From: an uncultured Collinsella sp.
Lineage (GTDB): Bacteria; Actinomycetota; Coriobacteriia; Coriobacteriales; Coriobacteriaceae
Assembly (NCBI GenBank): GCA_959027945.1
Contig: CAUFRO010000004.1
Span: 1 to 64,000, forward strand
Length of the DNA: 64,000 nt
Direction: 5' to 3'
The notes below the pieces were generated by a model. It did not search any database, was not told the DNA's origin, and saw only the letters and a list, made by a program, of their open reading frames with translations. The position numbers and the translations under genes are program-made. This document shows, piece by piece, positions 23,794-33,027 of this stretch. Position 1 is the first letter of the stretch. Every line of letters begins with the position of its first letter.

Positions 23794-26094
23794 ATGGTCA
23801 AGCTGTACGAGGACGGCATCTACCTGCGCGGCGGCAGCGAGGTTGTGCCTGCGGCCGAGGCTGCCGAGCGCGGTATTACGCAGACGCCCGAGGATGCCAA
23901 GCGCGGCACCATCGCGTATTCGATCCTCCAGGCACATAACACGTCGGGTGACCCCGAGGCACTCAAGATTCGCTTTGACGCCATGGCGAGCCACGACATC
24001 ACCTTCGTTGGCATCATCCAGACGGCGCGCGCCTCGGGCATGGAGCAGTTCCCGCTGCCCTACGTGCTCACCAACTGCCATAACTCGCTGTGCGCCGTGG
24101 GAGGCACCATCAATGAGGACGACCACGTCTTTGGCCTTTCCGCGGCCAAGAAGTACGGCGGCATCTTCGTCCCGCCGCACATCGCCGTCATCCACTCCTT
24201 TATGCGTGAGAACTTCGCCGGCTGTGGCAAGATGATCCTGGGCTCCGACTCGCACACCCGCTACGGCGCTCTGGGCACCATGGCCGTGGGCGAGGGCGGT
24301 GGCGAGCTGGCAAAGCAGCTGCTGCGCGACACCTACGACGTTGCCTATCCCGGCGTCGTTGCCATCTACCTCACGGGCGCCCCGCGCCCCGGCGTTGGCC
24401 CACACGATGTGGCGCTCGCCATCATCCGCGCCGTCTTTGCCAAGGGTTACGTTAAGAACAGGGTCATGGAGTTCGTGGGCCCCGGCATTGCGAGCATGAC
24501 GACCGATTATCGCAACGGCGTCGACGTCATGACCACCGAGACCACCTGCCTGTCGAGCATCTGGGCCACCGACGAGGACACGCGCGCGTTTTTGACCATG
24601 CACGGCCGCGGCGACGACTACCGCGAGCTCAAGCCCGCCGATGTCGCCTACTACGACGGCTGTGTCGAGGTCGACCTGTCGAGCATCAAGCCCATGATCG
24701 CGCTGCCGTTCCATCCTTCTAACGGCTTTGAGATTGACGAGCTCAACGAGAACCTCGAGGACATCCTGCATGAGGTCGAGCTCGAGGCCGCCAAGATCGG
24801 CGAGGGTAAGACGCACTTTAGCCTGCTCGACAAGATCGTCGACGGCAAGCTGCACGTGCAGCAGGGCGTCATCGCCGGCTGCTCGGGCGGCAACTACGAC
24901 TCCGTGGTCCAGGCTGCCCGCGTGCTTAAGGGCGCCAACACCGGCTGCGGCGAGTTTTCGCTGTCGGTCTATCCCACGAGCCAGCCCGTGGCGCTCGAGC
25001 TTACACGCCGCGGCTACATCTACGACCTTATGGAGGCCGGCGCGATTGTGCGCACGGCATTCTGCGGCCCGTGCTTCGGCGCCGGCGACACGCCTGCCAA
25101 CAACGGCCTTTCGATCCGCCACACCACGCGCAACTTCCCCAATCGCGAGGGTTCCAAGCCGGGCAACGGTCAGCTGAGCGCCGTGGCCCTGATGGACGCC
25201 CGCTCCATTGCGGCGACGGCTGCCAACGGCGGCGTCCTGACGCCGGCGACCGACCTGCCCGAGGAGACTTGGGACGAGGCCTGCGAGTACACCTTTGACG
25301 ACGCGCCGTACAAGAAGCGCGTGTACTGGGGCTTTGGCAAGGCTGAGCCGGCCGACGAGCTGGTCGAGGGCCCCAACATCAAGCCGTGGCCCGCGATGGA
25401 GCCTCTCGGCGACGACATCCTGCTCAAGGTGTGCTCCAAGATCATGGACCCGGTCACTACGACCGACGAGCTCATTCCCTCGGGCGAGACGAGCTCCTTC
25501 CGCTCCAACCCGCTGGGTCTGGCCGAGTTTACGCTCAGCCGTCGCGACCCTGCCTACGTGGGCCGCTCCAAGGAGGTCGACGCGGTGGAAAAGCGCCGCG
25601 TTGCCGGCGAGGCAGCGGGCGACCTGGTGGCACTCGATGCCGAGCTTGCCAGCGTGTTTGAGGCGCTGACCGGCGCGGGTGTCGCGGCCGATGCCAAGGC
25701 GACTGAGTACGGCTCCATGCTCTATGCCAAGAAGCCCGGTGACGGTTCTGCCCGCGAGCAGGCCGCGAGCTGCCAGCGCGTAATTGGCGGCCTGGCCAAC
25801 ATCGTCCACGAGTACGCCACCAAGCGCTATCGCTCCAACGTGATGAACTGGGGCATGGTGCCCTTCCAGATGGAGGCCGAGCCCAACTTTGAGGTGGGCG
25901 ACTACGTCTTTGTGCCGGGTATCCGTACCACGCTCGACGGCGACCTGCAGAACATCGCCGCGTACGTAGTGCGCGCCGATGGTGCGGTCGAGCAGATTGA
26001 GCTCTATATTGCCGATATGACGGCAGAGGAGCGTGCCATCGTCAAGGCCGGCTGCCTGATCAACTACAACAAGTTCAAGGCCGCTGCCGAGTAA
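23794..26094 (+). CDS. aconitase-family hydratase
   Basis: This 766-residue protein of the aconitase superfamily has the Fe-S cysteines in CSGGNYD and FCGPCFGAG and the substrate motif [12 protein letters not shown]. Its length and N-terminus ([10 protein letters not shown]) resemble the uncharacterised YbhJ-type hydratases more than AcnA (about 900) or AcnB, so aconitate hydratase is possible but not certain. No citrate-cycle gene is adjacent. The ATG at 23,794 follows GTGGGAGAC. It is a single-gene unit ended by a large hairpin. Confidence 0.82.
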   Translation: MVKLYEDGIYLRGGSEVVPAAEAAERGITQTPEDAKRGTIAYSILQAHNTSGDPEALKIRFDAMASHDITFVGIIQTARASGMEQFPLPYVLTNCHNSLCAVGGTINEDDHVFGLSAAKKYGGIFVPPHIAVIHSFMRENFAGCGKMILGSDSHTRYGALGTMAVGEGGGELAKQLLRDTYDVAYPGVVAIYLTGAPRPGVGPHDVALAIIRAVFAKGYVKNRVMEFVGPGIASMTTDYRNGVDVMTTETTCLSSIWATDEDTRAFLTMHGRGDDYRELKPADVAYYDGCVEVDLSSIKPMIALPFHPSNGFEIDELNENLEDILHEVELEAAKIGEGKTHFSLLDKIVDGKLHVQQGVIAGCSGGNYDSVVQAARVLKGANTGCGEFSLSVYPTSQPVALELTRRGYIYDLMEAGAIVRTAFCGPCFGAGDTPANNGLSIRHTTRNFPNREGSKPGNGQLSAVALMDARSIAATAANGGVLTPATDLPEETWDEACEYTFDDAPYKKRVYWGFGKAEPADELVEGPNIKPWPAMEPLGDDILLKVCSKIMDPVTTTDELIPSGETSSFRSNPLGLAEFTLSRRDPAYVGRSKEVDAVEKRRVAGEAAGDLVALDAELASVFEALTGAGVAADAKATEYGSMLYAKKPGDGSAREQAASCQRVIGGLANIVHEYATKRYRSNVMNWGMVPFQMEAEPNFEVGDYVFVPGIRTTLDGDLQNIAAYVVRADGAVEQIELYIADMTAEERAIVKAGCLINYNKFKAAAE

Positions 26095-26109
26095 CGCACT
26101 TAATTGTCC

Positions 26110-26183
26110 GTCCGGGGCTTACCCTTTCCCGCCCGCTCACGCGCTTCGCGAGGGTCGCGTTCGGGAAAGGGTGAGCCCCGGAC
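26110..26183 (+). terminator. large hairpin after the hydratase gene
   Basis: A 22-bp arm beginning GTCCGGGGCTTACCC (26,110-26,131) pairs almost perfectly with 26,162-26,183 around a 30-base loop that contains a smaller GCG-rich stem. There is no T-run, so termination is inferred. Confidence 0.5.
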
Positions 26184-26279
26184 TACATTTCTGCATTCTC
26201 GTTGGGTCTTGAGGGACGCTAATAAATAGACTTGCTTGATGCCGCCTCTGTTAATGGGGCGGCTTCTTTTTGTCGAAAA

Positions 26280-26514
26280 CCGCCACAAAGGTGCCTGTCC
26301 CCTTTGTGGCGGTCCGCGGTTTGTCTTGTCCTGTAACAGGTAGACCCTTATTTGCCGAGTAGTTGTTACAGATCTAGATAAACGGGCGCCGCTGAGCATT
26401 TCATCTCAATCTGTAACATCTGGGGTCAAAAACGGCAGCTAGATGTTACAGATCGAGATTTTGAGCGCTGGAGCCGAAAATCACCACAAAGGGGACAGGC
26501 ACCTTTGTGGTGGT
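26280..26514. repeat. mixed hairpin repeats: CCACAAAGG pair and TGTTACAG set
   Basis: CCGCCACAAAG / CTTTGTGGCGG (26,280-26,312) and its inverted version CACCACAAAGG / CCTTTGTGGTG (26,482-26,512) face each other. Between them TGTTACAGAT occurs three times in alternating orientation (26,364, 26,409-26,418, 26,444). No gene is seen in this gap. Confidence 0.7.
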
Positions 26515-26566
26515 GGGGTGGGCTCGATGTTATTGTGATCGCTGGGCGGCATTTTAATGAGCGTCC

Positions 26567-27235
26567 CTACAGGATTTCATCCGGGCTGGCGGGTTTGGTT
26601 GTTTTGGGGATGCCGAGTTTGGATGACGCGAAATCGTCAACATTGTCCTTAATTCCGTCTTTGGTGTAGACAGTGACCATATAGGTGCTGTGTCCGAATT
26701 CGCCCTTGTCGCGTGTTGCCCAGGCATCCCAGTAGGCGGCCCCGTTTCGCCCTTTGATTTTTCCGACACGGCGGAGTTCTGTTCGCTTTAATTTCCGGTT
26801 GCTATAGATGGTTCGACCGGCTTCCGCGGTGAGCCCGCACTGTCCAAGCAGCTTGTCGAGGACTTGGTTCATGTGGCGCTCATCGGTGTTTGGTGCGTAG
26901 TCGTAGGCGAGGGTGATGGAGTCGAGTGGCTGGTCGTCGATCAGATAGTTTAGCGCCTGAGGTTCAAGGCAGAAATAGGGGGAGCATCCGTCGACCTTGC
27001 CGAGCAACGGTAACTTGGACTGCCAACTTCCGGTGGGAATTGCATATTCGTAGAACACGCCACGGCAGACAAAGGAGAGCGAGGTGGCACGCGAGCCGGC
27101 GTCGATCATCCCGCAAAGATCGAAGGGCGAGGCGATACCAAAAGAAAAGGGCGTGATGACGATAAGGAAGAGCATCACGATGGGTATGGCGAGAATGGCG
27201 ATGACGTTGCGACCGGTGGAATGAGACGGCTTCAT
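26567..27235 (-). CDS. membrane-anchored protein of unknown function
   Basis: This 222-residue protein has one N-terminal membrane segment (about 9-30, NVIAILAIPIVMLFLIVI) and no lipobox or obvious cleavage site. The outside part has six cysteines (including DGCSPYFCLEP) and Tyr-rich strands such as STYMVTVYTKDGIKDNVDDF. I do not recognise a family. The ATG at 27,235 follows GAGGAGCG. The next gene is divergent and also encodes a one-span anchored protein, and both are framed by CCACAAAGG hairpins. Confidence 0.75.
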   Translation of the reverse strand: MKPSHSTGRNVIAILAIPIVMLFLIVITPFSFGIASPFDLCGMIDAGSRATSLSFVCRGVFYEYAIPTGSWQSKLPLLGKVDGCSPYFCLEPQALNYLIDDQPLDSITLAYDYAPNTDERHMNQVLDKLLGQCGLTAEAGRTIYSNRKLKRTELRRVGKIKGRNGAAYWDAWATRDKGEFGHSTYMVTVYTKDGIKDNVDDFASSKLGIPKTTKPASPDEIL

Positions 27236-27345
27236 ATGCGCTCCTCGAGACAAAGATCTGTTGAGGATAGGCAGAAATGGATATGTTCAGAGAACAATTC
27301 AAGTTTAATCTCATGGCGCGAGATGGTCGACCGTTAGCGTCGAAA

Positions 27346-27380
27346 ACCACCACAAAGGTGCCTGTCCCCTTTGTGGTGGT
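27346..27380. repeat. CCACAAAGG hairpin, copy 3
   Basis: ACCACCACAAAGG pairs with CCTTTGTGGTGGT around TGCCTGTCC. It lies between the two divergent membrane-protein genes. Confidence 0.8.
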
Positions 27381-27399
27381 GAGGAGCGCGCGGCTTCTT

Positions 27400-27428
27400 T
27401 TGGTAATAGTGTTAGCTGGCGGTATCAT
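27400..27428 (+). promoter_or_regulatory. promoter for the following membrane-protein gene
   Basis: TTGGTA (27,400-27,405) and TATCAT (27,423-27,428) are 17 bp apart. Transcription would start near 27,435, which excludes a possible GTG start at 27,431. Confidence 0.65.
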
Positions 27429-27469
27429 TAGTGCAGGTGGCGAAGGTTTGCATTGTGGGGTGTTTTGCC

Positions 27470-28141
27470 GTGAGCCGTTCTGCCCGTATTGGATTGATTG
27501 TCTTGGCGCTTGCGATCGCTGTGGTTGGCGCGGGCGCTGTCGGTATGGCATTTCTACCTGCTGCGGTGACGGAGCCGTTGGTCAAGCCTGTGGCTCAATC
27601 TGTCGAACTTCTGACCGGCGACGACAAGCCCGAGACCATTACCGTTGATTTTGATGAGCAGCCGGCTGTGCTGGGTATTAGCAATTATCCGAGTATTCAG
27701 CTTGGGGCCATGCGCTATACCACGGATACAAGCCTGATCGATAGGGCGTCCGAGCTACTCAAGGGCAAAACATTTAAGCGTTGGTACGGATATGCGTCCT
27801 ATCGGGCAAAAGCGAACGACATGGTTGGCGGATGTCACTCTTCCATCGAGCTGGACACTGCAAACGGCGCAAAGTTATGTGATGTCTCGTACGATCCGGG
27901 TTACGAGGGCAATGAGGGTCCGGGTATTTACATCATGGCCGGCGATGCAGCCTATGTCATGGAGGGCGACCAGGCCGAGCTCAACGATTTTATGGGTCAG
28001 TGTATCCAAGATGCCTATGAACAGACCTGCTTGCCCGACCCGCAGACTGCACGCGATAGTGGGTCTGCCCGTACATGGCTGTTCGAGGATGAGATGCCCT
28101 GGAACGCCGAATCGGGAAGCACGGGTTCGGCGAAGGAGTAG
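27470..28141 (+). CDS. membrane-anchored protein of unknown function
   Basis: This 223-residue protein starts at GTG 27,470 (reads VSRSARIGL), chosen because the promoter places the transcript start after an earlier GTG. One membrane segment (about residues 6-28) is followed by an extracellular domain with four cysteines (GGCHSS, AKLCDV, GQCIQD, EQTCLP), suggesting two disulfides, and a low-complexity acidic tail. No family is recognised. Its layout parallels the divergent neighbour, but no clear sequence similarity is visible by eye. Confidence 0.72.
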   Translation: MSRSARIGLIVLALAIAVVGAGAVGMAFLPAAVTEPLVKPVAQSVELLTGDDKPETITVDFDEQPAVLGISNYPSIQLGAMRYTTDTSLIDRASELLKGKTFKRWYGYASYRAKANDMVGGCHSSIELDTANGAKLCDVSYDPGYEGNEGPGIYIMAGDAAYVMEGDQAELNDFMGQCIQDAYEQTCLPDPQTARDSGSARTWLFEDEMPWNAESGSTGSAKE

Positions 28142-28149
28142 AGACCGCG

Positions 28150-28184
28150 ACCACCACAAAGGTGCCTGTCCCCTTTGTGGTGGT
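28150..28184. repeat. CCACAAAGG hairpin, copy 4
   Basis: ACCACCACAAAGG / CCTTTGTGGTGGT with the TGCCTGTCC loop lies nine bases after the preceding stop codon. It is nearly identical to copy 3. Confidence 0.8.
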
Positions 28185-28211
28185 TTGCATGTCGTGGGAA
28201 CACTCAGAAAA

Positions 28212-28244
28212 TCTTATATATAGAGACTTAGATTTGTGTATAAG
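28212..28244 (+). promoter_or_regulatory. clpB promoter with HAIR-like element
   Basis: TCTTATA-N7-ACTTAGA (28,212-28,232) and TATAAG (28,239-28,244) reproduce the dnaK upstream element in sequence and spacing. This indicates shared control, probably by HspR. Confidence 0.65.
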
Positions 28245-28324
28245 ATCGCGCAAAGCTGGCAACAATACTTCTCGAACAACGTGAAGCCGCCCCGTAGGGC
28301 GGCCGCCCCAAGAGAGGTGATTCC

Positions 28325-30952
28325 ATGAGAATCGATAAGCTAGCAATGACGTCGCGCGAGGCGCTGCAGACCGCCATGAGCACGGCTGCCGACGCGCAGG
28401 CCGGCGCGGTAGAGCCGATTCACCTGCTGTCCGCCCTGCTCGGTGCCGGCGAGCGCAATATCTCCGTGATCATAGAGCGCATCGGTGCCGACCCGGCTCA
28501 GCTCGCACGCTCCACACAGGATGCCATCGACCACGCGCCCAAGGTTTCCGGCGAGGGCCAGCAGATGGGTCTTTCCAACGAGCTTGTCCGCGTCATCGAG
28601 AAGGCCGAGAAGAAGGCCACCAAGATGGGCGACAGCTTTGTGGTGACCGAGCATCTGCTGATGGCGCTTGCCGAGGACAAGGGCGAGGCCGGCCGCGTGC
28701 TGCGCGACGCCGGCGTCACCAAGGAGCGCATCGAGCAGGTCTACGAGGAGCTGCGCGGTGATGACCGCGTGACGTCTGCCGAGGATAAGACGCAGTTTGA
28801 GGCGCTGGAGCAGTACGGTCGCAACATTTGCGACCTCGCCCGCGCCGGCAAGCTCGACCCGGTCATCGGCCGTACCGATGAGATTCGCCGCACCATCCAG
28901 GTCCTGTCCCGTCGCACCAAGAACAACCCCGTGCTCATCGGTGAGCCGGGCGTCGGCAAGACGGCCATCGTCGAGGGCATCGCCCAGCGTATCGTGGCCG
29001 GCGACGTGCCGAGCACCCTGCGCGACCGCGACCTCATCGAACTCGACATGAGCGCGCTGGTCGCCGGCGCCAAGTACCGCGGCGAGTTCGAGGACCGCTT
29101 GAAGGCTGTGCTTAAGGAAGTGCAAAAGTCTGAGGGCAAGGTCATCCTGTTCATCGATGAGCTCCACACCATCGTGGGCGCGGGTGCCACCGAGGGCTCC
29201 ATGGACGCCGGCAACATCCTCAAGCCTGCGCTCGCCCGTGGCGACCTGCATGCGATCGGCGCGACCACACTCGACGAATACCGCAAGTACATCGAGAAGG
29301 ACGCGGCGCTCGCCCGTCGTTTCCAGACCGTGATGGTCTCCGAGCCTACCGTCGAGGACACCATCTCGATCCTGCGTGGCCTCAAGGAGAAGTACGAGAT
29401 CTTCCACGGCGTGCATATCACCGATAGCGCGCTCGTGGCGGCTGCCGACCTCTCCGATCGCTACATCGCCGACCGTTTCCTGCCCGACAAGGCCATCGAC
29501 CTGGTCGATGAGGCCGCAAGCCGCCTGCGCATGGAGCTCGACAGCATGCCGGTCGAGATCGACGCCACCACGCGTCAGCTCACCCAGCTGCAGATCGAGG
29601 AGCAGGCACTTATGAAGGAGACCGATGACGCCTCCAAGGAGCGTCTGGAGGCCCTACGTCAGGAGATCGCCGAGGTCCAGGAAAAGCTCAACGTGCAAAA
29701 GGCCGGCTGGCTCAACCAAAAGAACGCCATCGACCACGTGCAGGAGCTCAAGGGCCGGCTCGACGAGGCCAAGAGCGAAGAGGAGCGCGCGACGCGCAAC
29801 GGCGACCTGGGCCGTGCGTCCGAGCTGCGCTTCTCCGTGATTCCGGGCCTGCAGCAGCAGATTCAGGATTCCGAGGCCGCGCTCGAGGCACAAAAACAGC
29901 AGGACGGCGAGGGCCTCAACGAACAGGTGACCTCCGATGAGATCGCCGAGGTCGTGAGCGCCTGGACCGGCGTGCCTGTGTCCAAGATGATGCAGGGCGA
30001 GCTCGACAAGTTGAAGGGCCTGGAGGGCGAGCTGCATAAGCGCGTCATCGGTCAGGACGAGGCTGTCTCCGCCGTTGCCGCGGCCGTGCGCCGCAGCCGT
30101 GCGGGTCTCTCCGATCCGGACAAGCCCATCGGCAGCTTCTTCTTCCTGGGCCCCACCGGCGTGGGTAAGACCGAGCTCGCCAAGGCGCTTGCCGAGTGCC
30201 TGTTCGACGACGAGCGCGCACTCGTGCGTATCGACATGTCCGAGTACATGGAGAAGTTCAGCGTCCAGCGTCTGATCGGTGCGCCCCCGGGATACGTGGG
30301 TTACGACGAGGGCGGCCAGCTCACCGAGGCCGTGCGCCGTCGTCCCTACTCCGTGATCTTGCTCGACGAGATGGAGAAGGCCCATCCGGATGTCTTTAAC
30401 GTGCTGTTGCAGGTGCTCGACGACGGCCGTCTGACCGATGGCCAGGGTCGCCAGGTGTCCTTCAAGAACACGATTATCATCATGACGTCTAACGTGGGCT
30501 CCAAGGCTATCGCCGAGCTTTCGGGCAAGGACGAGGAGGAGATGCGCCATCAGGTCGACGCCGCCATGGCTCAGACCTTCCGCCCCGAGTTCCTCAACCG
30601 TATCGACGACATCGTGGTGTTCCATCCGCTCGGCATGGCGCAGATCGAGAAGATCGTCGACATCCAGCTTGCCGACGTCCGCGCGCGTCTGGCCAAGGAG
30701 CGCATGACGCTTGCCATCACCCCGGCGGCCAAGCAGATGCTCGCCGTGGGCGGCCTGGACCCCGTGTTCGGTGCCCGTCCGCTCAAGCGCCTGGTCCAGC
30801 GCGAGGTCGTGGACGCCATCGCCGCCGCCATCATCGACGGCACGGTGCGCGAGGGCGATCAGGTGACGGTCGATGCCGACAAGGACGGCGGCTTTACCGT
30901 CGTGTGCGATAACACGCCGGCGGCCACCTACGAGGTCCCCGACGCCGAGTAG
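28325..30952 (+). CDS. clpB: disaggregase ClpB (Hsp100)
   Basis: This 875-residue ClpB resolubilises protein aggregates together with DnaK. The N-terminal Clp repeat domain is about 1-145. The first AAA domain has Walker A GEPGVGKT and Walker [12 protein letters not shown] coiled-coil middle domain (about 410-530) is rich in E, Q and K. The second AAA domain has [16 protein letters not shown], the pore motif GYVGYDEGG and [13 protein letters not shown]. Length matches the family. AGAGAGGTG precedes the ATG. Confidence 0.99.
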   Translation: MRIDKLAMTSREALQTAMSTAADAQAGAVEPIHLLSALLGAGERNISVIIERIGADPAQLARSTQDAIDHAPKVSGEGQQMGLSNELVRVIEKAEKKATKMGDSFVVTEHLLMALAEDKGEAGRVLRDAGVTKERIEQVYEELRGDDRVTSAEDKTQFEALEQYGRNICDLARAGKLDPVIGRTDEIRRTIQVLSRRTKNNPVLIGEPGVGKTAIVEGIAQRIVAGDVPSTLRDRDLIELDMSALVAGAKYRGEFEDRLKAVLKEVQKSEGKVILFIDELHTIVGAGATEGSMDAGNILKPALARGDLHAIGATTLDEYRKYIEKDAALARRFQTVMVSEPTVEDTISILRGLKEKYEIFHGVHITDSALVAAADLSDRYIADRFLPDKAIDLVDEAASRLRMELDSMPVEIDATTRQLTQLQIEEQALMKETDDASKERLEALRQEIAEVQEKLNVQKAGWLNQKNAIDHVQELKGRLDEAKSEEERATRNGDLGRASELRFSVIPGLQQQIQDSEAALEAQKQQDGEGLNEQVTSDEIAEVVSAWTGVPVSKMMQGELDKLKGLEGELHKRVIGQDEAVSAVAAAVRRSRAGLSDPDKPIGSFFFLGPTGVGKTELAKALAECLFDDERALVRIDMSEYMEKFSVQRLIGAPPGYVGYDEGGQLTEAVRRRPYSVILLDEMEKAHPDVFNVLLQVLDDGRLTDGQGRQVSFKNTIIIMTSNVGSKAIAELSGKDEEEMRHQVDAAMAQTFRPEFLNRIDDIVVFHPLGMAQIEKIVDIQLADVRARLAKERMTLAITPAAKQMLAVGGLDPVFGARPLKRLVQREVVDAIAAAIIDGTVREGDQVTVDADKDGGFTVVCDNTPAATYEVPDAE

Positions 30953-30998
30953 ATTTTGGGCCATGCCTTAAAATCTGCCGGCCGTCTCTAAACGCCAA

Positions 30999-31033
30999 GG
31001 GCGGCGGATTCAATTGGGTCCGCCGCCCTTTTT
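30999..31033 (+). terminator. terminator after clpB
   Basis: GGGCGGCGGA pairs with TCCGCCGCCC and is followed by five T residues. Confidence 0.93.
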
Positions 31034-31085
31034 CGTGCGACAATCGATAATATTGAACACGATTGCATGGCAAGGAGATATGCAG

Positions 31086-31280
31086 GTGATAGACAAGAAC
31101 AAGACGAATGCGCCGGCGACCGATGCCGCACCCGCCGCACCCAAGCCTGCGCCTAAGCCGGCGCCCAAGCCGCGCGACCCCTACATCCGTGCCGAGAACG
31201 AGGACGACGACGGCTACGATCCCTACAGCGATCGCCGCCCCGAGCGCGAGCCGATGTTCGAAGCCGACCCGTGGCGCTGA
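31086..31280 (+). CDS. small proline-rich acidic-tail protein
   Basis: This 64-residue protein is unrecognised. The GTG at 31,086 lies eight bases after AAGGAG and is preferred to an ATG at 31,080 that is only two bases away. The N-terminal half is APAAPKPAPKPAPKPRDP, a flexible linker. The C-terminal half is acidic and ends in MFEADPWR. It has its own ribosome site and sits between a terminator and a hairpin repeat, so it looks like a true small gene. No membrane segment is seen. Confidence 0.6.
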   Translation: MIDKNKTNAPATDAAPAAPKPAPKPAPKPRDPYIRAENEDDDGYDPYSDRRPEREPMFEADPWR

Positions 31281-31304
31281 GTGCCACCCAAAAGGCCACC
31301 AATA

Positions 31305-31371
31305 AGTTGCGGCGAAATAGGGATTGTTTTGCGGTTTGACCAGCAAAAACAGTCCCTATTTCACCGCAACT
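31305..31371. repeat. AGTTGCGG-type hairpin, copy 2
   Basis: AGTTGCGGCGAAATAGGGA pairs with the complementary end TCCCTATTTCACCGCAACT. The inner arm differs from copies 1 and 3, but both strands changed together. The rest of the 31,372-31,530 gap shows no gene. Confidence 0.75.
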
Positions 31372-31532
31372 GCGTTAGGGATTTTTCTACAGGGGGAGGG
31401 TAGTCAAAAAAGCCCCGTCCCAAATTGACTGCTCGGGGAGTCGCATTCGAGCTCGGTTGTCCTCTTAGCCACTCGATATCCTTCGGAGCAATAACGGTGA
31501 TAAACTTGCTTAAGTGTTAATCAAGCTACACA

Positions 31533-31594
31533 CAATCTTGCTCTCTAATTAATCAAGAATCGCTATAATTTTGATTAGCTAGAGAGCAAGATTG
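31533..31594 (+). promoter_or_regulatory. nested palindromic promoter of the AAA ATPase gene
   Basis: CAATCTTGCTCTCTA (31,533-31,547) forms a perfect 15-bp inverted repeat with 31,580-31,594. An inner repeat TAATCAA / TTGATTA (31,550-31,556 / 31,571-31,577) flanks a perfect TATAAT (31,564-31,569). The -10 box is thus enclosed by two nested palindromes that end at the ribosome site. Confidence 0.65.
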
Positions 31595-31601
31595 GAGAAT
31601 C

Positions 31602-32954
31602 ATGGCATTCAACGACTTGATCGCCCAGAAAATAAAGGACTTTGAACAGCAGGGGGTTCCGCAGGTCTTTGAGCGAGACCTTGATCTAGGAAACCCACAG
31701 GAGCCAAAGCGCGACAACATCGTAAATGTGATTGTGGGGGCCCGCCGTTGTGGAAAGACGTATCGCCTGTATCAGGAGATGTGGCGGCTTCAGTGCCGGG
31801 GCGTCAAGCTTGACCGGATGCTTTACTTCAATTTTGAGGATGAGCGCTTGCGCCCGTATGAGCCATCGCTGCTGGCGGACGTGCTCGACACGTTCTATGC
31901 GCTGTATCCTGTTGCTCGAATCGAGGGCGCTTACATTTTCTTTGACGAGATCCAAGAAATTCCCGAATGGGGTGCGTTTCTGCGTCGTGTAGTCGATACG
32001 GAGAAAGCGACCGTCTATGTGACGGGATCTTCTTCTAAGATGCTGTCCTCAGAGCTTAAGAGCGAGTTCAGGGGTCGTTCTCTTATACGGGAGCTTTTTC
32101 CGTTGAGTTTTTCGGAATACGTTCGATATAAGACGGGGAACGTTTTCGAGCCAGATGCGACCTTTTCCCCGAGCGATGCAGCGCTGCTTCGACATCATCT
32201 GATCGGGTATCTTGAACGAGGGGGATTCATCGCGACACTTGAGCAGACGCCTGCAGACGCGATTCAGCTGCTACAGGAATATGCTTCGCGAACGGTCGCC
32301 ATGGACGTCGTTGAACGGTACGACGTCAAGAACCCTCGCCTGGCATCGCTGTTCTTGACGCGGTGTATGGCATCTTCGGGACGAGAGCTGTCAGTGAACA
32401 AAGTGTACAACGAGTTCAAGAGCAGACAGATACCCGTCAGTCGTAATTCGCTCAGCGATTTACTTGAGTATTATGAGGACGCCTACCTGTTATTTTCTGT
32501 GCCGGAGTTTACGCGTTCACTGGCAAATAACATGCGGTCTGCGTCTAAGGTCTACGCTGTCGACCCTGCGATGTTTGGAGCATTCTCTCCCGCATCGGCA
32601 TTGGACCAGGGCCAGAGGCTCGAGACCGCAGTGTTCAATGCGCTAAGGAGAAGGACTCCCGCGGTGAGGACCGGCTCGGTCTGCCGCCTGCTAATCAAAG
32701 AGAAGAGCAAAAGCCATGAGGTGGACTTTGTGGCTGGGGACGCGCTTCTCATGCGGGCTTATAGCCTGATTCAGGTGAGTGCGGATATGGCAAGTGAGAA
32801 AACGCGCGAGCGCGAAATTGCCGCGCTTGATGCCTCGATGGCCCAGTTCGATCTTGGCGAGTCGGCAATCGTTACCATGGATGAACAGACCGATATTCCA
32901 TGCGAGCACGGTGTGGTACACGCTATGCCCGCATGGAAGTGGCTTCTTGCCTGA
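31602..32954 (+). CDS. AAA_14 / DUF4143 family ATPase
   Basis: This 450-residue ATPase has a P-loop GARRCGKT near residue 48, Walker B YIFFDEIQEI, sensor VYVTGSSSK, an arginine-rich FRGRS segment, and a C-terminal DUF4143 domain. Near the end, SHEVDFVAGDALLM...LIQVS resembles the nuclease-like fold of the family (E-VDF...I-V-K), with Ser in place of the usual Lys. These proteins are common, often laterally transferred, and of unknown role. Base composition is lower in GC than the neighbours. Monocistronic with a palindromic promoter, it may be self-regulated. Confidence 0.88.
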   Translation: MAFNDLIAQKIKDFEQQGVPQVFERDLDLGNPQEPKRDNIVNVIVGARRCGKTYRLYQEMWRLQCRGVKLDRMLYFNFEDERLRPYEPSLLADVLDTFYALYPVARIEGAYIFFDEIQEIPEWGAFLRRVVDTEKATVYVTGSSSKMLSSELKSEFRGRSLIRELFPLSFSEYVRYKTGNVFEPDATFSPSDAALLRHHLIGYLERGGFIATLEQTPADAIQLLQEYASRTVAMDVVERYDVKNPRLASLFLTRCMASSGRELSVNKVYNEFKSRQIPVSRNSLSDLLEYYEDAYLLFSVPEFTRSLANNMRSASKVYAVDPAMFGAFSPASALDQGQRLETAVFNALRRRTPAVRTGSVCRLLIKEKSKSHEVDFVAGDALLMRAYSLIQVSADMASEKTREREIAALDASMAQFDLGESAIVTMDEQTDIPCEHGVVHAMPAWKWLLA

Positions 32955-33027
32955 TCATCTATGGACCTGTGGGGTTAGGACCTCCTGGCTCCTTCATCGC
33001 GGTTGGGGAGCACCTTGCTGCGCCCGG

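Noticed and set aside
23728..25809. Long open frame antisense to the hydratase gene (693 codons)
   Set aside because: Shadow of a high-GC gene; composition is typical of antisense frames and there is no start signal.
27431..27472. GTG at 27,431 as start of the membrane protein
   Set aside because: The promoter (27,400-27,428) places transcription start after it; GTG at 27,470 leads directly into the membrane segment.
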